From assembly GCA_026985375.1 (NCBI GenBank), contig JALSQP010000143.1, positions 1-6,837 on the forward strand: a DNA stretch of 6,837 bases, written 5' to 3'. The notes under the pieces are model-generated. The model searched no databases and was not told where the DNA came from. It was given only the letters and a program-made list of their open reading frames with translations. The stretch is from Desulfurococcales archaeon. Its GTDB lineage: Archaea; Thermoproteota; Thermoprotei_A; Sulfolobales; Desulfurococcaceae. Made by a program: the position numbers and the translations under genes. Positions 1 through 5,184 of the stretch are shown here, piece after piece; position 1 is the first letter of the stretch; each line of letters starts with the position of its first letter.

Positions 1-2
1 CT

Positions 3-131
3 AGAAAAGTAGCCGAACTCACCGGGGCAAGACTTATAGAAGTAAGGGGGAATACTTTCATACTCGCATTAAAAGGAAAAAGTATAGGTAAAAATAAAAA
101 CAATGAAACCACATTGGAAAATCCAAATTAG
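3..131 (+). CDS. C-terminal end of a YhbY/CRM-type RNA-binding protein (5' partial)
   Basis: This is the last 42 codons of a gene that begins left of the window, ending in TAG at 129-131. The readable part contains ELTGARLIEVRGNTFIL, which resembles the end of the CRS1/YhbY (CRM) fold, where a TGA..V..RG.TF.L strand closes the domain. Family members are small RNA-binding proteins tied to ribosome assembly, and archaeal ones often sit next to ribosomal genes. After the domain comes a tail of about 18 residues rich in Lys, Asn and Thr, which looks disordered. The stop is 15 nt before the eS19 start, so co-transcription with eS19 is likely. The other two frames of this stretch carry early stops. 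The call rests on a short fragment, so the family is probable and not certain, and the exact role is unknown. Confidence 0.68.
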   Translation, partial: RKVAELTGARLIEVRGNTFILALKGKSIGKNKNNETTLENPN

Positions 132-146
132 AAGAGGGGAAAGACA

Positions 147-641
147 ATGGTAACAGCACTCGAAGTACCAGCTGACAAACTTATTGAGCGACTAGCATTA
201 TATCTAAAGAATAATGTACCGCAGGTAAAGCCGCCGGAGTGGGCATACTTTGTCAAAACAGGTGCCTATAAGGAGAAGCCTCCGAGCGATCCCGACTGGT
301 GGTACTATAGAGTAGCCAGCATACTGAGGAAACTATACAAGTCCTCTGAGCCCATCGGCATAGAGACTTTTAGGACAATATATGGTGGTAGAAAGAACTA
401 TGGTTCCGCCCCAGAGCACTTCGTAAAGGGCAGTGGCAGTATTGTGAGAAAAATACTGCAGCAGCTGGAGCAGGCCCGCCTAGTAAGGAAAGTTAGAGGA
501 AAAGGAAGAATACTCACACCACAAGGAAGAGCCCTCCTAGACAGGCTTGCCTTCGAGATAATGATTGAGCTCGTAAAGGAACAGCCAGAACTAGCGAAGT
601 ACCTGCCAGTCAATATACGTAATAAGGTCCTTAGAAAGTAA
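147..641 (+). CDS. rps19e: Small-subunit ribosomal protein eS19 (S19e)
   Basis: The 164-aa product is a structural protein of the 30S subunit, of the archaeal/eukaryotic-only eS19 family, which is needed for small-subunit maturation in eukaryotes. It shows the family landmarks in order: an N-terminal [15 protein letters not shown] helix (residues 7-21), [16 protein letters not shown] (28-43), [17 protein letters not shown] (48-64), an [12 protein letters not shown] segment (70-81), and a winged-helix-like [18 protein letters not shown] (96-113) followed by [13 protein letters not shown] (123-135). Length is normal for archaea. The ATG at 147 has the purine-rich GAGGGGA at 134-140 at the standard distance, which supports this start. 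It lies between the YhbY-like gene and the PDCD5-like gene with very short gaps, so it is probably an internal operon gene. No anomaly seen. Confidence 0.97.
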   Translation: MVTALEVPADKLIERLALYLKNNVPQVKPPEWAYFVKTGAYKEKPPSDPDWWYYRVASILRKLYKSSEPIGIETFRTIYGGRKNYGSAPEHFVKGSGSIVRKILQQLEQARLVRKVRGKGRILTPQGRALLDRLAFEIMIELVKEQPELAKYLPVNIRNKVLRK

Positions 642-650
642 TATTTTAAC

Positions 651-654
651 GGTG
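651..654 (+). promoter_or_regulatory. Shine-Dalgarno core deciding the PDCD5-like start
   Basis: GGTG lies 6 nt before ATG 661. Aligned to GGAGGTGAT it gives the same start distance as neighbouring genes, and it overlaps the competing in-frame GTG at 652, which argues against that upstream start. Confidence 0.6.
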
Positions 655-660
655 TTAAGA

Positions 661-987
661 ATGGCTGAAGGATATGATGCTGATCTCGAAGAGCTTAAGC
701 GGAGAAAACTAATAGAACTACAGAAAAAGATGGAGGAGGAGCGACAGCGTAGGCTACAAGTAGAAGCTATGCTCCGCAAAATAATGACTCCTGAAGCTCG
801 TGAAAGACTGGCTAATCTAAGACTCGTCAAACCCGAGCTCGCTTCCCTAGTGGAACAGCAGATAATTGCTTTAGCTCAGGCTGGTAGATTACCTATTCCG
901 GTGACCGATGAGTTATTGAAAACTCTGCTTGCCCAGATATATGAACAGACCCATAGGGAAACACGTATTCGTATTATTAGGAAGTAA
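661..987 (+). CDS. PDCD5-like DNA-binding protein (TFAR19 family)
   Basis: The product is 108 aa from the ATG at 661. It belongs to the archaeal/eukaryotic PDCD5 family of small, highly charged helical proteins, which bind DNA in archaeal members. Their cellular role in archaea is not settled. Visible features are a charged N-terminal helix (about residues 8-40, rich in Lys, Arg and Glu), then the family core MTPEARERLANLRLVKPELASLVEQQIIALAQAG, which starts near residue 44, then a C-terminal LLKTLLAQIYE helix and a basic tail ending TRIRIIRK. An in-frame GTG at 652 would add three residues. GGTG at 651-654 is placed as the Shine-Dalgarno sequence for ATG 661 and overlaps that GTG, so 661 is preferred. 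The gene sits between eS19 and eL39, a neighbourhood shared by many archaea, which suggests a link to translation. Confidence 0.92.
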   Translation: MAEGYDADLEELKRRKLIELQKKMEEERQRRLQVEAMLRKIMTPEARERLANLRLVKPELASLVEQQIIALAQAGRLPIPVTDELLKTLLAQIYEQTHRETRIRIIRK

Positions 988-999
988 GGGTGAACATGT

Positions 1000-1155
1000 A
1001 TGGCCCACTATAAGCCACTCGCCCGCAAACTCAGGCTTGCAGCAGCTTACAAGTCCAATGCACCCGTACCTATATGGGTAAGTATAAGGACCCGTCTCAA
1101 AGTAAGAAGAGGCATGAGAAGAAGACACTGGAGGAGAAACAAGCTAAAAGTCTAA
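1000..1155 (+). CDS. rpl39e: Large-subunit ribosomal protein eL39 (L39e)
   Basis: This small gene encodes 51 aa and is easily missed by length filters. The protein is a very basic structural component of the 50S subunit that lies near the peptide exit tunnel. The sequence shows the family pattern: YKPLARKLRLAAAYKSN (residues 4-20), the VPIWVSIRTRLKV strand region (23-35) and the arginine-rich end RRRHWRRNKLKV (40-51), which is the hallmark of the family. 51 residues is the usual length. The ATG at 1000 is preceded by GGGTGAAC at 988-995. A second ATG at 996 is out of frame and leads to an unrelated short reading frame. The gene starts 12 nt after the PDCD5-like stop and ends 30 nt before eL31. 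The eL39-eL31 pairing is typical of archaea. Confidence 0.97.
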   Translation: MAHYKPLARKLRLAAAYKSNAPVPIWVSIRTRLKVRRGMRRRHWRRNKLKV

Positions 1156-1185
1156 TGATATCACATACGGCTCGGGTGAACCCCT

Positions 1186-1491
1186 ATGAGTGAGGAAGGA
1201 AAAATTGTGAAATCAATACATGTAATCCCCTTAAAGCGCGTGTACTGGGGAAGGAGGACAAATAGGGCAGACAGGGCAATCAGGCTAATCAGAAAGTATG
1301 TAGCGAGGCACTATAAGGAAGCAGAGAGAATTGTGATATCAAATGAAGTCAACAACTATGTATGGCAGTTCAGCAGAGAAAAACCCCCGAGACGAGTCGT
1401 GGTCGAGATAAGATTTGACAAAGAAGAAAAAGTAGCCAAGGTATTGCTTGTCCGCAAACAAAACATAGTTAGCTCGAGGAGCGAGAAGTAA
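1186..1491 (+). CDS. rpl31e: Large-subunit ribosomal protein eL31 (L31e)
   Basis: The 101-aa product is a 50S protein of archaea and eukaryotes that sits close to the polypeptide exit site. The central family signature is clear: HVIPLKRVYWGRRTNRADRA (residues 12-31), the RLIRKYVARHYK helix (33-44), the ISNEVNNYVWQFSREKPPRR segment (51-70) and the final strands VVVEIRFDKEEKVAKVLLV (71-89). A tail of about a dozen polar residues follows. Start ATG 1186 is preceded by GGGTGA at 1174-1179, within the same GGGTGAAC-N4-ATG leader seen before eL39. The gene is the last in its tight cluster, with 159 nt of AT-rich sequence after it. The first block of the operon probably ends or attenuates here. Confidence 0.97.
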   Translation: MSEEGKIVKSIHVIPLKRVYWGRRTNRADRAIRLIRKYVARHYKEAERIVISNEVNNYVWQFSREKPPRRVVVEIRFDKEEKVAKVLLVRKQNIVSSRSEK

Positions 1492-1528
1492 TTCTTTTAC
1501 ATATAATTATCCTAGATTATCAAGAACT

Positions 1529-1540
1529 GGAATTATTTCC
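1529..1540. repeat. Short inverted repeat in the eL31-aIF6 gap
   Basis: GGAA-TTAT-TTCC can form a 4-bp stem with a 4-nt loop about 38 nt past the eL31 stop. It is followed by the pyrimidine-rich TTTCCTCGTTGTCCTGTTG. It might contribute to 3'-end formation of the upstream transcript, but the stem is too short to call a terminator in a thermophile. The only T run before it is TTTT at 1495-1498. Confidence 0.25.
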
Positions 1541-1600
1541 TCGTTGTCCTGTTGATAAACTATGTTGTCTCTGTTAGTGGTAGATTACTATAATATCTCC

Positions 1601-1608
1601 TATATAAT
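1601..1608 (+). promoter_or_regulatory. Candidate TATA box of the aIF6-to-uL10 operon
   Basis: TATATAAT lies 43 nt before the aIF6 start codon in the only long intergenic gap of the window. With the usual archaeal spacing of about 25 nt, transcription would begin near 1628-1632 and leave a leader of about 20 nt containing the GGAGTGA ribosome site. No convincing purine-rich BRE precedes it. The similar CTATAATAT at 1589-1597 and the TATATAT inside the nearby palindrome are alternatives, so the exact box is uncertain even though a promoter somewhere in 1492-1650 is likely. Confidence 0.42.
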
Positions 1609-1611
1609 ATG

Positions 1612-1625
1612 TCAATATATATTGA
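1612..1625. repeat. Perfect 14-bp palindrome upstream of aIF6
   Basis: TCAATATATATTGA reads the same on both strands with no mismatch. It lies just downstream of the candidate TATA box and 25 nt before the aIF6 ATG, which is where an archaeal repressor operator or a second TATA element would sit. The central AT alternation is low complexity, so a palindrome here could arise by chance. The TCA/TGA arms are what make it notable. Confidence 0.6.
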
Positions 1626-1650
1626 AATACAGCTGATGTGGGAGTGAATT

Positions 1651-2334
1651 ATGGAAATATATAAGCTAGGATTAATGGGTAACGCCAATGTCGGCGTATT
1701 TATTTATGTTAATGATAAGGTAGCACTAGTACCGCCCAGCATAACTCGTGAAGAGGAAAATACTATCCAGGAAGCATTCAACGTAGAAACAGTTCGAATA
1801 ACGATTGCAGGGACTTTTCTCCACGGAATACTCGTAGTTGGTAATAACAACGGCATCATACTGCCTAGGAATACTAATTATGAGGAAATTGATGCATTGT
1901 CTAAGATCTTGAAAAAATATGGCCTAAACGTATACTTATCTGGCTCCAGATATACTGCTCTGGGGAACATGTTTCTCGTAAACAATAGGATAGGAATAGC
2001 GAGCGAGGAGATAGAGGATTCAGAGATTGACAAAATATCTGATACATTAGGGATAGAGATCATAAAGAAGAACATAATGGGGCTACCCATACCGGGAAGC
2101 CTAGCCGTGATAAATGATAGTGGGGGAGTGATACATCCAGATGTGAGCGATGATGAGATCAAAGAACTTGAGGAGATACTAAATATAGGTCTTGAAAGAA
2201 GCACTGTGAATGCAGGAATACCTTTTATAAAGAGTGGTCTAGTAGCTAATAATTATGGCATTATAGTTGGGGAAATAACCACCGGGCCTGAAATACTACG
2301 TATCAAAAGAGGCTTCGAAGGTGCAGAAAGATGA
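1651..2334 (+). CDS. eif6: Translation initiation factor aIF6 (ribosome anti-association factor)
   Basis: The 227-aa product is the archaeal homologue of eIF6, which binds the large subunit near uL14 and uL24 and stops premature joining with the small subunit. The sequence shows the five-fold pseudo-symmetric pentein layout as repeated blocks: LGLMGNANVGVFIYVNDKVAL (6-26), GTFLHGILVVGNNNGIILP (54-72), TALGNMFLVNNRIGIASEEI (102-121), GLPIPGSLAVINDSGGVIHP (144-163) and NAGIPFIKSGLVANNYGIIVG (187-207). It ends in a short basic tail. The length is normal. An in-frame TGA at 1645-1647 rules out any upstream start. The ribosome site GGAGTGA (1641-1647) is closer to the start than at other genes here. 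This is the first gene after the putative internal promoter. It overlaps eL20 by 4 nt (ATGA), so translation of the two is probably coupled. Confidence 0.97.
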   Translation: MEIYKLGLMGNANVGVFIYVNDKVALVPPSITREEENTIQEAFNVETVRITIAGTFLHGILVVGNNNGIILPRNTNYEEIDALSKILKKYGLNVYLSGSRYTALGNMFLVNNRIGIASEEIEDSEIDKISDTLGIEIIKKNIMGLPIPGSLAVINDSGGVIHPDVSDDEIKELEEILNIGLERSTVNAGIPFIKSGLVANNYGIIVGEITTGPEILRIKRGFEGAER

Positions 2335-2591
2335 GCGAGGTCAAAATATTCAAGGTAGAGGGCTACATGTTAATAAGCCATGATAGGTATCCAACATGGC
2401 AGAAATTCTCTAAAGAAGTTAGAGCGTTAACAAAGGAACAAGCAATTGAGCATGTATACTCGGTACTGGGGAGCAACCATAAGCTTAGGAGAAAGCACAT
2501 AAAGATCGCAAGTGTCAAAGAGATCAGCTTGGATGAGGTAAAAGACAGAAGAATCGCAACACTCTCCATGATCGAGGGGTTTGAGATATGA
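2331..2591 (+). CDS. rpl18a: Large-subunit ribosomal protein eL20 (L18a, LX)
   Basis: The 86-aa product is the archaeal short form of eukaryotic eL20/L18a, formerly called LX, a surface protein of the 50S subunit that not all archaeal lineages carry. Recognisable parts are VKIFKVEGYMLI (residues 4-15), a WQKFSKEVRALTKEQAIEHV segment (23-42) and the diagnostic YSVLGSNHKLRRKHIKIASV (43-62), followed by an acidic EISLDEVKDRR. Length fits the archaeal family. It shares ATGA with the aIF6 stop at its start and ATGA with the prefoldin start at its end, so three genes are chained by 4-nt overlaps. GGTG at 2320-2323 is its ribosome site. Confidence 0.95.
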   Translation: MSEVKIFKVEGYMLISHDRYPTWQKFSKEVRALTKEQAIEHVYSVLGSNHKLRRKHIKIASVKEISLDEVKDRRIATLSMIEGFEI

Positions 2592-3052
2592 GTAAACAAC
2601 CAAGAGAAGGACGTAGAAAAATATCGTTGACAGAGCTAATGATAAGGGCTAACGAGTTACGTGAATATATTGATATACTGCAGGCCCAAGTACAAGAACT
2701 GTCTGCTCAATTAACAGAGCTACAGCTATCTTTAACAACCATAGATGATCTACCGGAAGGCTCAGCTGATTCCTATGTCATGTTGGATAGAATGAATACT
2801 GTTTTCTTGCCAGTTAAAATTATTGATGAGTGGCACAAGAAACTTCTAGTAAATATTGGCGGCAATTATTATATTAAAACTGATAAAGAAAATGCTGTGA
2901 AACTTCTGAACAAGAGGATAGCCGAGACACGCCGTCTACTAGATGGGCTCCAGAGACAATTGGTGTCAGTACTGACAGAGTATAATTACATACAGCAGAT
3001 CTTAGCGTCCGCATATGTGCAGGCACAACAAACAGGTAAAGCTCAAGGATAA
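2588..3052 (+). CDS. pfdA: Prefoldin alpha subunit
   Basis: The 154-aa product is the alpha subunit of the archaeal prefoldin hexamer (two alpha, four beta), a cytosolic chaperone that holds unfolded chains in coiled-coil tentacles and passes them to the thermosome. Layout fits the family: a short basic lead, an N-terminal coiled-coil helix (about 13-50, with heptad-like LQAQVQELSAQLTELQLSL), the beta-hairpin core from LDRMNTVFLPVKI (66-78) to KLLVNIGGNYYIKTD (85-99), and a C-terminal helix (about 101-147) with KRIAETRRLLDGLQRQLVSV. The start overlaps the eL20 stop by 4 nt, with GAGGGG at 2574-2579 as ribosome site. Prefoldin next to ftsY and secE places folding and membrane targeting of nascent chains in one transcript. 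The beta subunit is not in this window. Confidence 0.95.
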   Translation: MSKQPREGRRKISLTELMIRANELREYIDILQAQVQELSAQLTELQLSLTTIDDLPEGSADSYVMLDRMNTVFLPVKIIDEWHKKLLVNIGGNYYIKTDKENAVKLLNKRIAETRRLLDGLQRQLVSVLTEYNYIQQILASAYVQAQQTGKAQG

Positions 3053-3065
3053 GAAAAATAGCATC

Positions 3066-3069
3066 GGTG
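3066..3069 (+). promoter_or_regulatory. Shine-Dalgarno core for the TTG start of ftsY
   Basis: GGTG ends 8 nt before TTG 3078. Aligned to GGAGGTGAT the site starts 15 nt before the codon, as for uL1 and uL10. No G-rich site precedes the alternative ATG at 3015. Confidence 0.6.
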
Positions 3070-3077
3070 TATTTCCA

Positions 3078-3968
3078 TTGTTTGGAAAGATAAAGAAAGT
3101 ATTTTCCAAGTTTATAGAGAAAGCCTCCACGTTCTTGGGAGCAAGGGAAAAACTAGATGTGATTTTAGAAGATTTCAAATTTAGCCTTATTGAAAGCGAT
3201 GTTGCTTATGAATGTGCTGAATACATAATAAGTTCTCTTCAGGAAGAAATAGATAGAGGCAACATAAGGGATAAGGAGGATCTTGTGGGAAAGCTTAGAG
3301 AACTGCTGATTAGCTTATTCAGGGAAGCAGGAAATCTAGATATATTTGAGGAAGCCAGAAAGTATAAACCCTACAAGATAGTCTTTCTCGGGGTTAATGG
3401 TGTTGGAAAAACGACAACCATTGCTAAGCTTGCCGTTGCCTATAGAGAGAAGGGATACAAGCCACTAATGGTTGCGGCTGACACGTTCCGTGCTGGTGCA
3501 CAGGAACAATTAAAATTTCATGGTCAACGAACAGGTATATCTGTGTTCATGGGGAAGTATGGCGCTGATCCCGCAGCTATAACTTTTGATGCTATCAGGT
3601 ACGCGGAGAACCGTGGATACGATATTGTTTTAATAGATACCGCTGGGCGAATGCATACAGATATAGATTTGGTTAATGAGCTCAAGAAATTGATAAGAGT
3701 TTCTAAGCCTCACCGTAAAATACTTGTTGTGGATGCCTTGACTGGTAATGATGCGATTGAACAGGCAAAGTTCTTCGACGAATACATCGGGGTTGATGGT
3801 GTTATTGTCACAAAGGTCGATGCGTATGAGCAAGGAGGTGTTCCGCTGAGCATAGTCTATGCAATAAGGAAACCGATCATAATGATAGGTGTTGGCCAGG
3901 AATATAAAGATTTAAAGCCTTTCAGTATTGATGAATTTGTAAATAAGATATTACCAAATATATATTAA
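3078..3968 (+). CDS. ftsY: Signal recognition particle receptor FtsY (SRP GTPase)
   Basis: From TTG 3078 the product is 296 aa. It is the SRP receptor, a membrane-associated GTPase that docks SRP-ribosome complexes at the translocon. An amphipathic basic N-terminus (MFGKIKKVFSKFIEKA) probably contacts lipid. The helical N domain covers about residues 17-95 and the G domain the rest. Motifs are G1 GVNGVGKTT (105-113), G2 DTFRAGAQEQL (135-145), G3 DTAGR (187-191), G4 TKVD (245-248) and the closing GVGQEYKDLKPF (271-282). After G4 the usual A-K/R-G-G is EQGG (251-254), an oddity. The longer reading from ATG 3015 would overlap prefoldin by 38 nt, has no ribosome site and adds 21 unusual residues, so the TTG start is preferred. 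No bacterial-type acidic A domain is present. secE follows after 20 nt. Confidence 0.93.
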   Translation: MFGKIKKVFSKFIEKASTFLGAREKLDVILEDFKFSLIESDVAYECAEYIISSLQEEIDRGNIRDKEDLVGKLRELLISLFREAGNLDIFEEARKYKPYKIVFLGVNGVGKTTTIAKLAVAYREKGYKPLMVAADTFRAGAQEQLKFHGQRTGISVFMGKYGADPAAITFDAIRYAENRGYDIVLIDTAGRMHTDIDLVNELKKLIRVSKPHRKILVVDALTGNDAIEQAKFFDEYIGVDGVIVTKVDAYEQGGVPLSIVYAIRKPIIMIGVGQEYKDLKPFSIDEFVNKILPNIY

Positions 3969-3988
3969 GAATTTGGAGCGGATCGATA

Positions 3989-4174
3989 ATGGGATTTAGA
4001 GAATTAATCGATTCGTGGCGCCACATAATCAGGCTTGCCACAAAGCCCACACGTGAAGAATACATGACTAGTCTAAAAATAAGTCTCCTCGGCCTGACCC
4101 TCGTGGGTGCTATAGCCTTTGTCATCAGGCTGATCTTCCTAACGTTCCTATTCCCACAGCTCTACGGAGGATGA
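3989..4174 (+). CDS. secE: Preprotein translocase subunit SecE (Sec61 gamma)
   Basis: The 61-aa product is the small clamp subunit of the SecYEG/Sec61 channel in the cytoplasmic membrane. It shows an amphipathic cytosolic helix (about residues 3-18, RELIDSWRHIIRLATK), the conserved KPTREEYMTSLKIS hinge (19-32) and one transmembrane segment (about 33-55, rich in Leu, Ile and Phe). This is the standard single-span archaeal architecture and length. The ribosome site GGAGCGGAT (3975-3983) matches the extended consensus at seven of nine positions. secE followed by spt5/nusG and then uL11 is an ancient order found in bacteria and archaea. Here the receptor gene ftsY lies directly upstream. Confidence 0.95.
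   Translation: MGFRELIDSWRHIIRLATKPTREEYMTSLKISLLGLTLVGAIAFVIRLIFLTFLFPQLYGG
4166..4170 (+). promoter_or_regulatory. Shine-Dalgarno site deciding the spt5 start
   Basis: GGAGG lies inside the end of secE. It directly abuts ATG 4171, which is too close for initiation there, but is 9 nt before TTG 4180. Its 14-nt distance from first G to TTG equals that of the secE site to its ATG. Confidence 0.65.
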
Positions 4175-4179
4175 CATCG

Positions 4180-4653
4180 TTGGCAACAAGGATTTCACAG
4201 TTTTTCGCAGTACGGACGACGGCTGGTCGGGAACTGGATGTGGCTTTGATAGTGGAAAATAGGGCTCACGTGCTTAGGGAAGAGAGAGGAATAGACGTAC
4301 GATCGATTATTGTTCCCCCCGGGATCAAAGGTTATGTCTTTATAGAAGCACCTAATCTGGGCTCAGTTTACCCGTTAATAACTGATGTTAAGTATGTAAA
4401 GCGAGGCCAGCTCGTAAAAGTTAAGCCCGAAGAAATAGAAAGGCTGGTCAAGCCTAAACCAGTTATTGAGATGGTTAATGAGGGAGATATTGTCGAAATT
4501 GTGCGTGGCCCGTTCAGGGGTATGAAGGCCCAGGTTGTGAGCGTAGATAGAAATAAGAATATGGTAATGCTTAGTATCTTAGAGGCTGCTTTCAATGTGC
4601 CCATAACCGTTCCAGGTGATTATGTCAAGCCCGTGAAGAAAGGTGGTGGGTAA
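4180..4653 (+). CDS. spt5: Transcription elongation factor Spt5 (NusG family)
   Basis: From TTG 4180 the product is 157 aa. It is the archaeal Spt5/NusG factor, which with Spt4 binds the RNA polymerase clamp and promotes processive elongation, and may link polymerase to the ribosome. The NGN domain spans about residues 5-90: [20 protein letters not shown] (8-27), [15 protein letters not shown] (43-57) and [10 protein letters not shown] (67-76). The single KOW domain follows (about 98-150) with [20 protein letters not shown]. An in-frame ATG at 4171 would add Met-Thr-Ser and overlap the secE stop, but GGAGG sits right against it. TTG 4180 has correct spacing and yields MATRISQFF. The C-terminus encodes Gly-Gly-Gly, whose GGTGGTGGG bases double as the ribosome site of uL11. 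Confidence 0.93.
   Translation: MATRISQFFAVRTTAGRELDVALIVENRAHVLREERGIDVRSIIVPPGIKGYVFIEAPNLGSVYPLITDVKYVKRGQLVKVKPEEIERLVKPKPVIEMVNEGDIVEIVRGPFRGMKAQVVSVDRNKNMVMLSILEAAFNVPITVPGDYVKPVKKGGG
4642..4650 (+). promoter_or_regulatory. Shine-Dalgarno region of uL11 inside the spt5 end
   Basis: GGTGGTGGG encodes the last three glycines of Spt5 and lies 4 nt before ATG 4655. It contains the in-frame GTG codons at 4643 and 4646 that would otherwise extend uL11, so it is better read as a ribosome site than as coding start. Confidence 0.55.
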
Positions 4654-4654
4654 A

Positions 4655-5179
4655 ATGGGTAAAAAAGTAGTAAAGGTAATGGTTGAGGGAGGCAAGGCAA
4701 ACCCGGGCCCACCGCTAGGCCCAACGCTCTCGCCCCTCAAGGTCAATGTCATGGAAGTAGTAAAAGCGATTAATGAAGCGACGAAACAGTTCGAAGGACT
4801 AACGGTTCCAGTTGAGATAATAGTTGATACTGTAACAAAGAAATTTGAGATCAAAGTTGGAATACCGACAACTACAGCTCTTCTCCTTAAAGCTGTTGGT
4901 GCAAAGAACCCATCCGGTGATCCGGCGCATCAAAAGATAGGAGACCTGCCTATCGAGAAGATCATAGAGATAGCTCTAATGAAGAAAGAACAATTAACAG
5001 CCAAAACACTCAAAGCAGCTGTTAAAACAATATTAGGCTCCGCTAGAAGTATAGGTATCACGGTCAATGGTAAGGATCCGAAAATAGTCCAGAAAGAAAT
5101 CGATGAGGGCATATATGACGCGGTGCTAGCCAAGTATGAGCCTGAGTGGGAGAAAGAAACAGAGGAAGAAGAGGTGTAA
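4655..5179 (+). CDS. rpl11: Large-subunit ribosomal protein uL11
   Basis: The 174-aa product binds the GTPase-associated region of 23S rRNA at the base of the L12 stalk. The N-terminal domain carries the conserved [19 protein letters not shown] (residues 10-28), which is the glycine/proline-rich face seen in all uL11. The C-terminal RNA-binding domain shows [20 protein letters not shown] (128-147). The protein ends in an acidic tail with five Glu in the last six residues, as is common in archaea. ATG 4655 begins one base after the spt5 stop. Earlier in-frame GTGs at 4643 and 4646 would add four residues but lie within the ribosome site. It is the first of the uL11-uL1-uL10 series, conserved across bacteria and archaea, and the gap to uL1 is 5 nt. 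Confidence 0.97.
   Translation: MGKKVVKVMVEGGKANPGPPLGPTLSPLKVNVMEVVKAINEATKQFEGLTVPVEIIVDTVTKKFEIKVGIPTTTALLLKAVGAKNPSGDPAHQKIGDLPIEKIIEIALMKKEQLTAKTLKAAVKTILGSARSIGITVNGKDPKIVQKEIDEGIYDAVLAKYEPEWEKETEEEEV
5171..5176 (+). promoter_or_regulatory. Shine-Dalgarno site of uL1, with possible masking hairpin
   Basis: GAGGTG lies 8 nt before ATG 5185 and inside the end of uL11. AGAGG at 5170-5174 is complementary to CCTCT at 5188-5192 just after the start codon, so a 5-bp stem could enclose the start codon and cover part of this site. Confidence 0.55.
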
Positions 5180-5184
5180 CCATA

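Noticed and set aside
1491..1545. Intrinsic terminator after eL31
   Set aside because: There is only a TTTT at 1495-1498 and a 4-bp stem with pyrimidine-rich sequence after it. This is too weak to call, although transcript ends may occur here.
2149..2156. GATGATGA resembling a C box
   Set aside because: It encodes Asp-Asp-Glu of aIF6, and no CTGA D box follows at a suitable distance.
1878..2204. A 108-codon minus-strand frame opposite aIF6
   Set aside because: The Ser/Ile-rich translation has no family resemblance, and the + strand frame is an unmistakable aIF6.
2823..2881. Possible C/D-box small RNA: TTGATGA followed about 50 nt later by CTGA
   Set aside because: It is inside the conserved prefoldin core, there are no central D'/C' boxes, and these short motifs are expected by chance in such sequence.
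3015..3077. N-terminal 21-residue extension of FtsY from ATG 3015
   Set aside because: There is no ribosome site, it overlaps prefoldin by 38 nt, and the added residues do not resemble an FtsY start.
5146..5184. N-terminal extension of uL1 from GTG 5146
   Set aside because: It overlaps the uL11 end, the basic 13-residue extension is not family-like, and GAGGTG sits correctly for ATG 5185.
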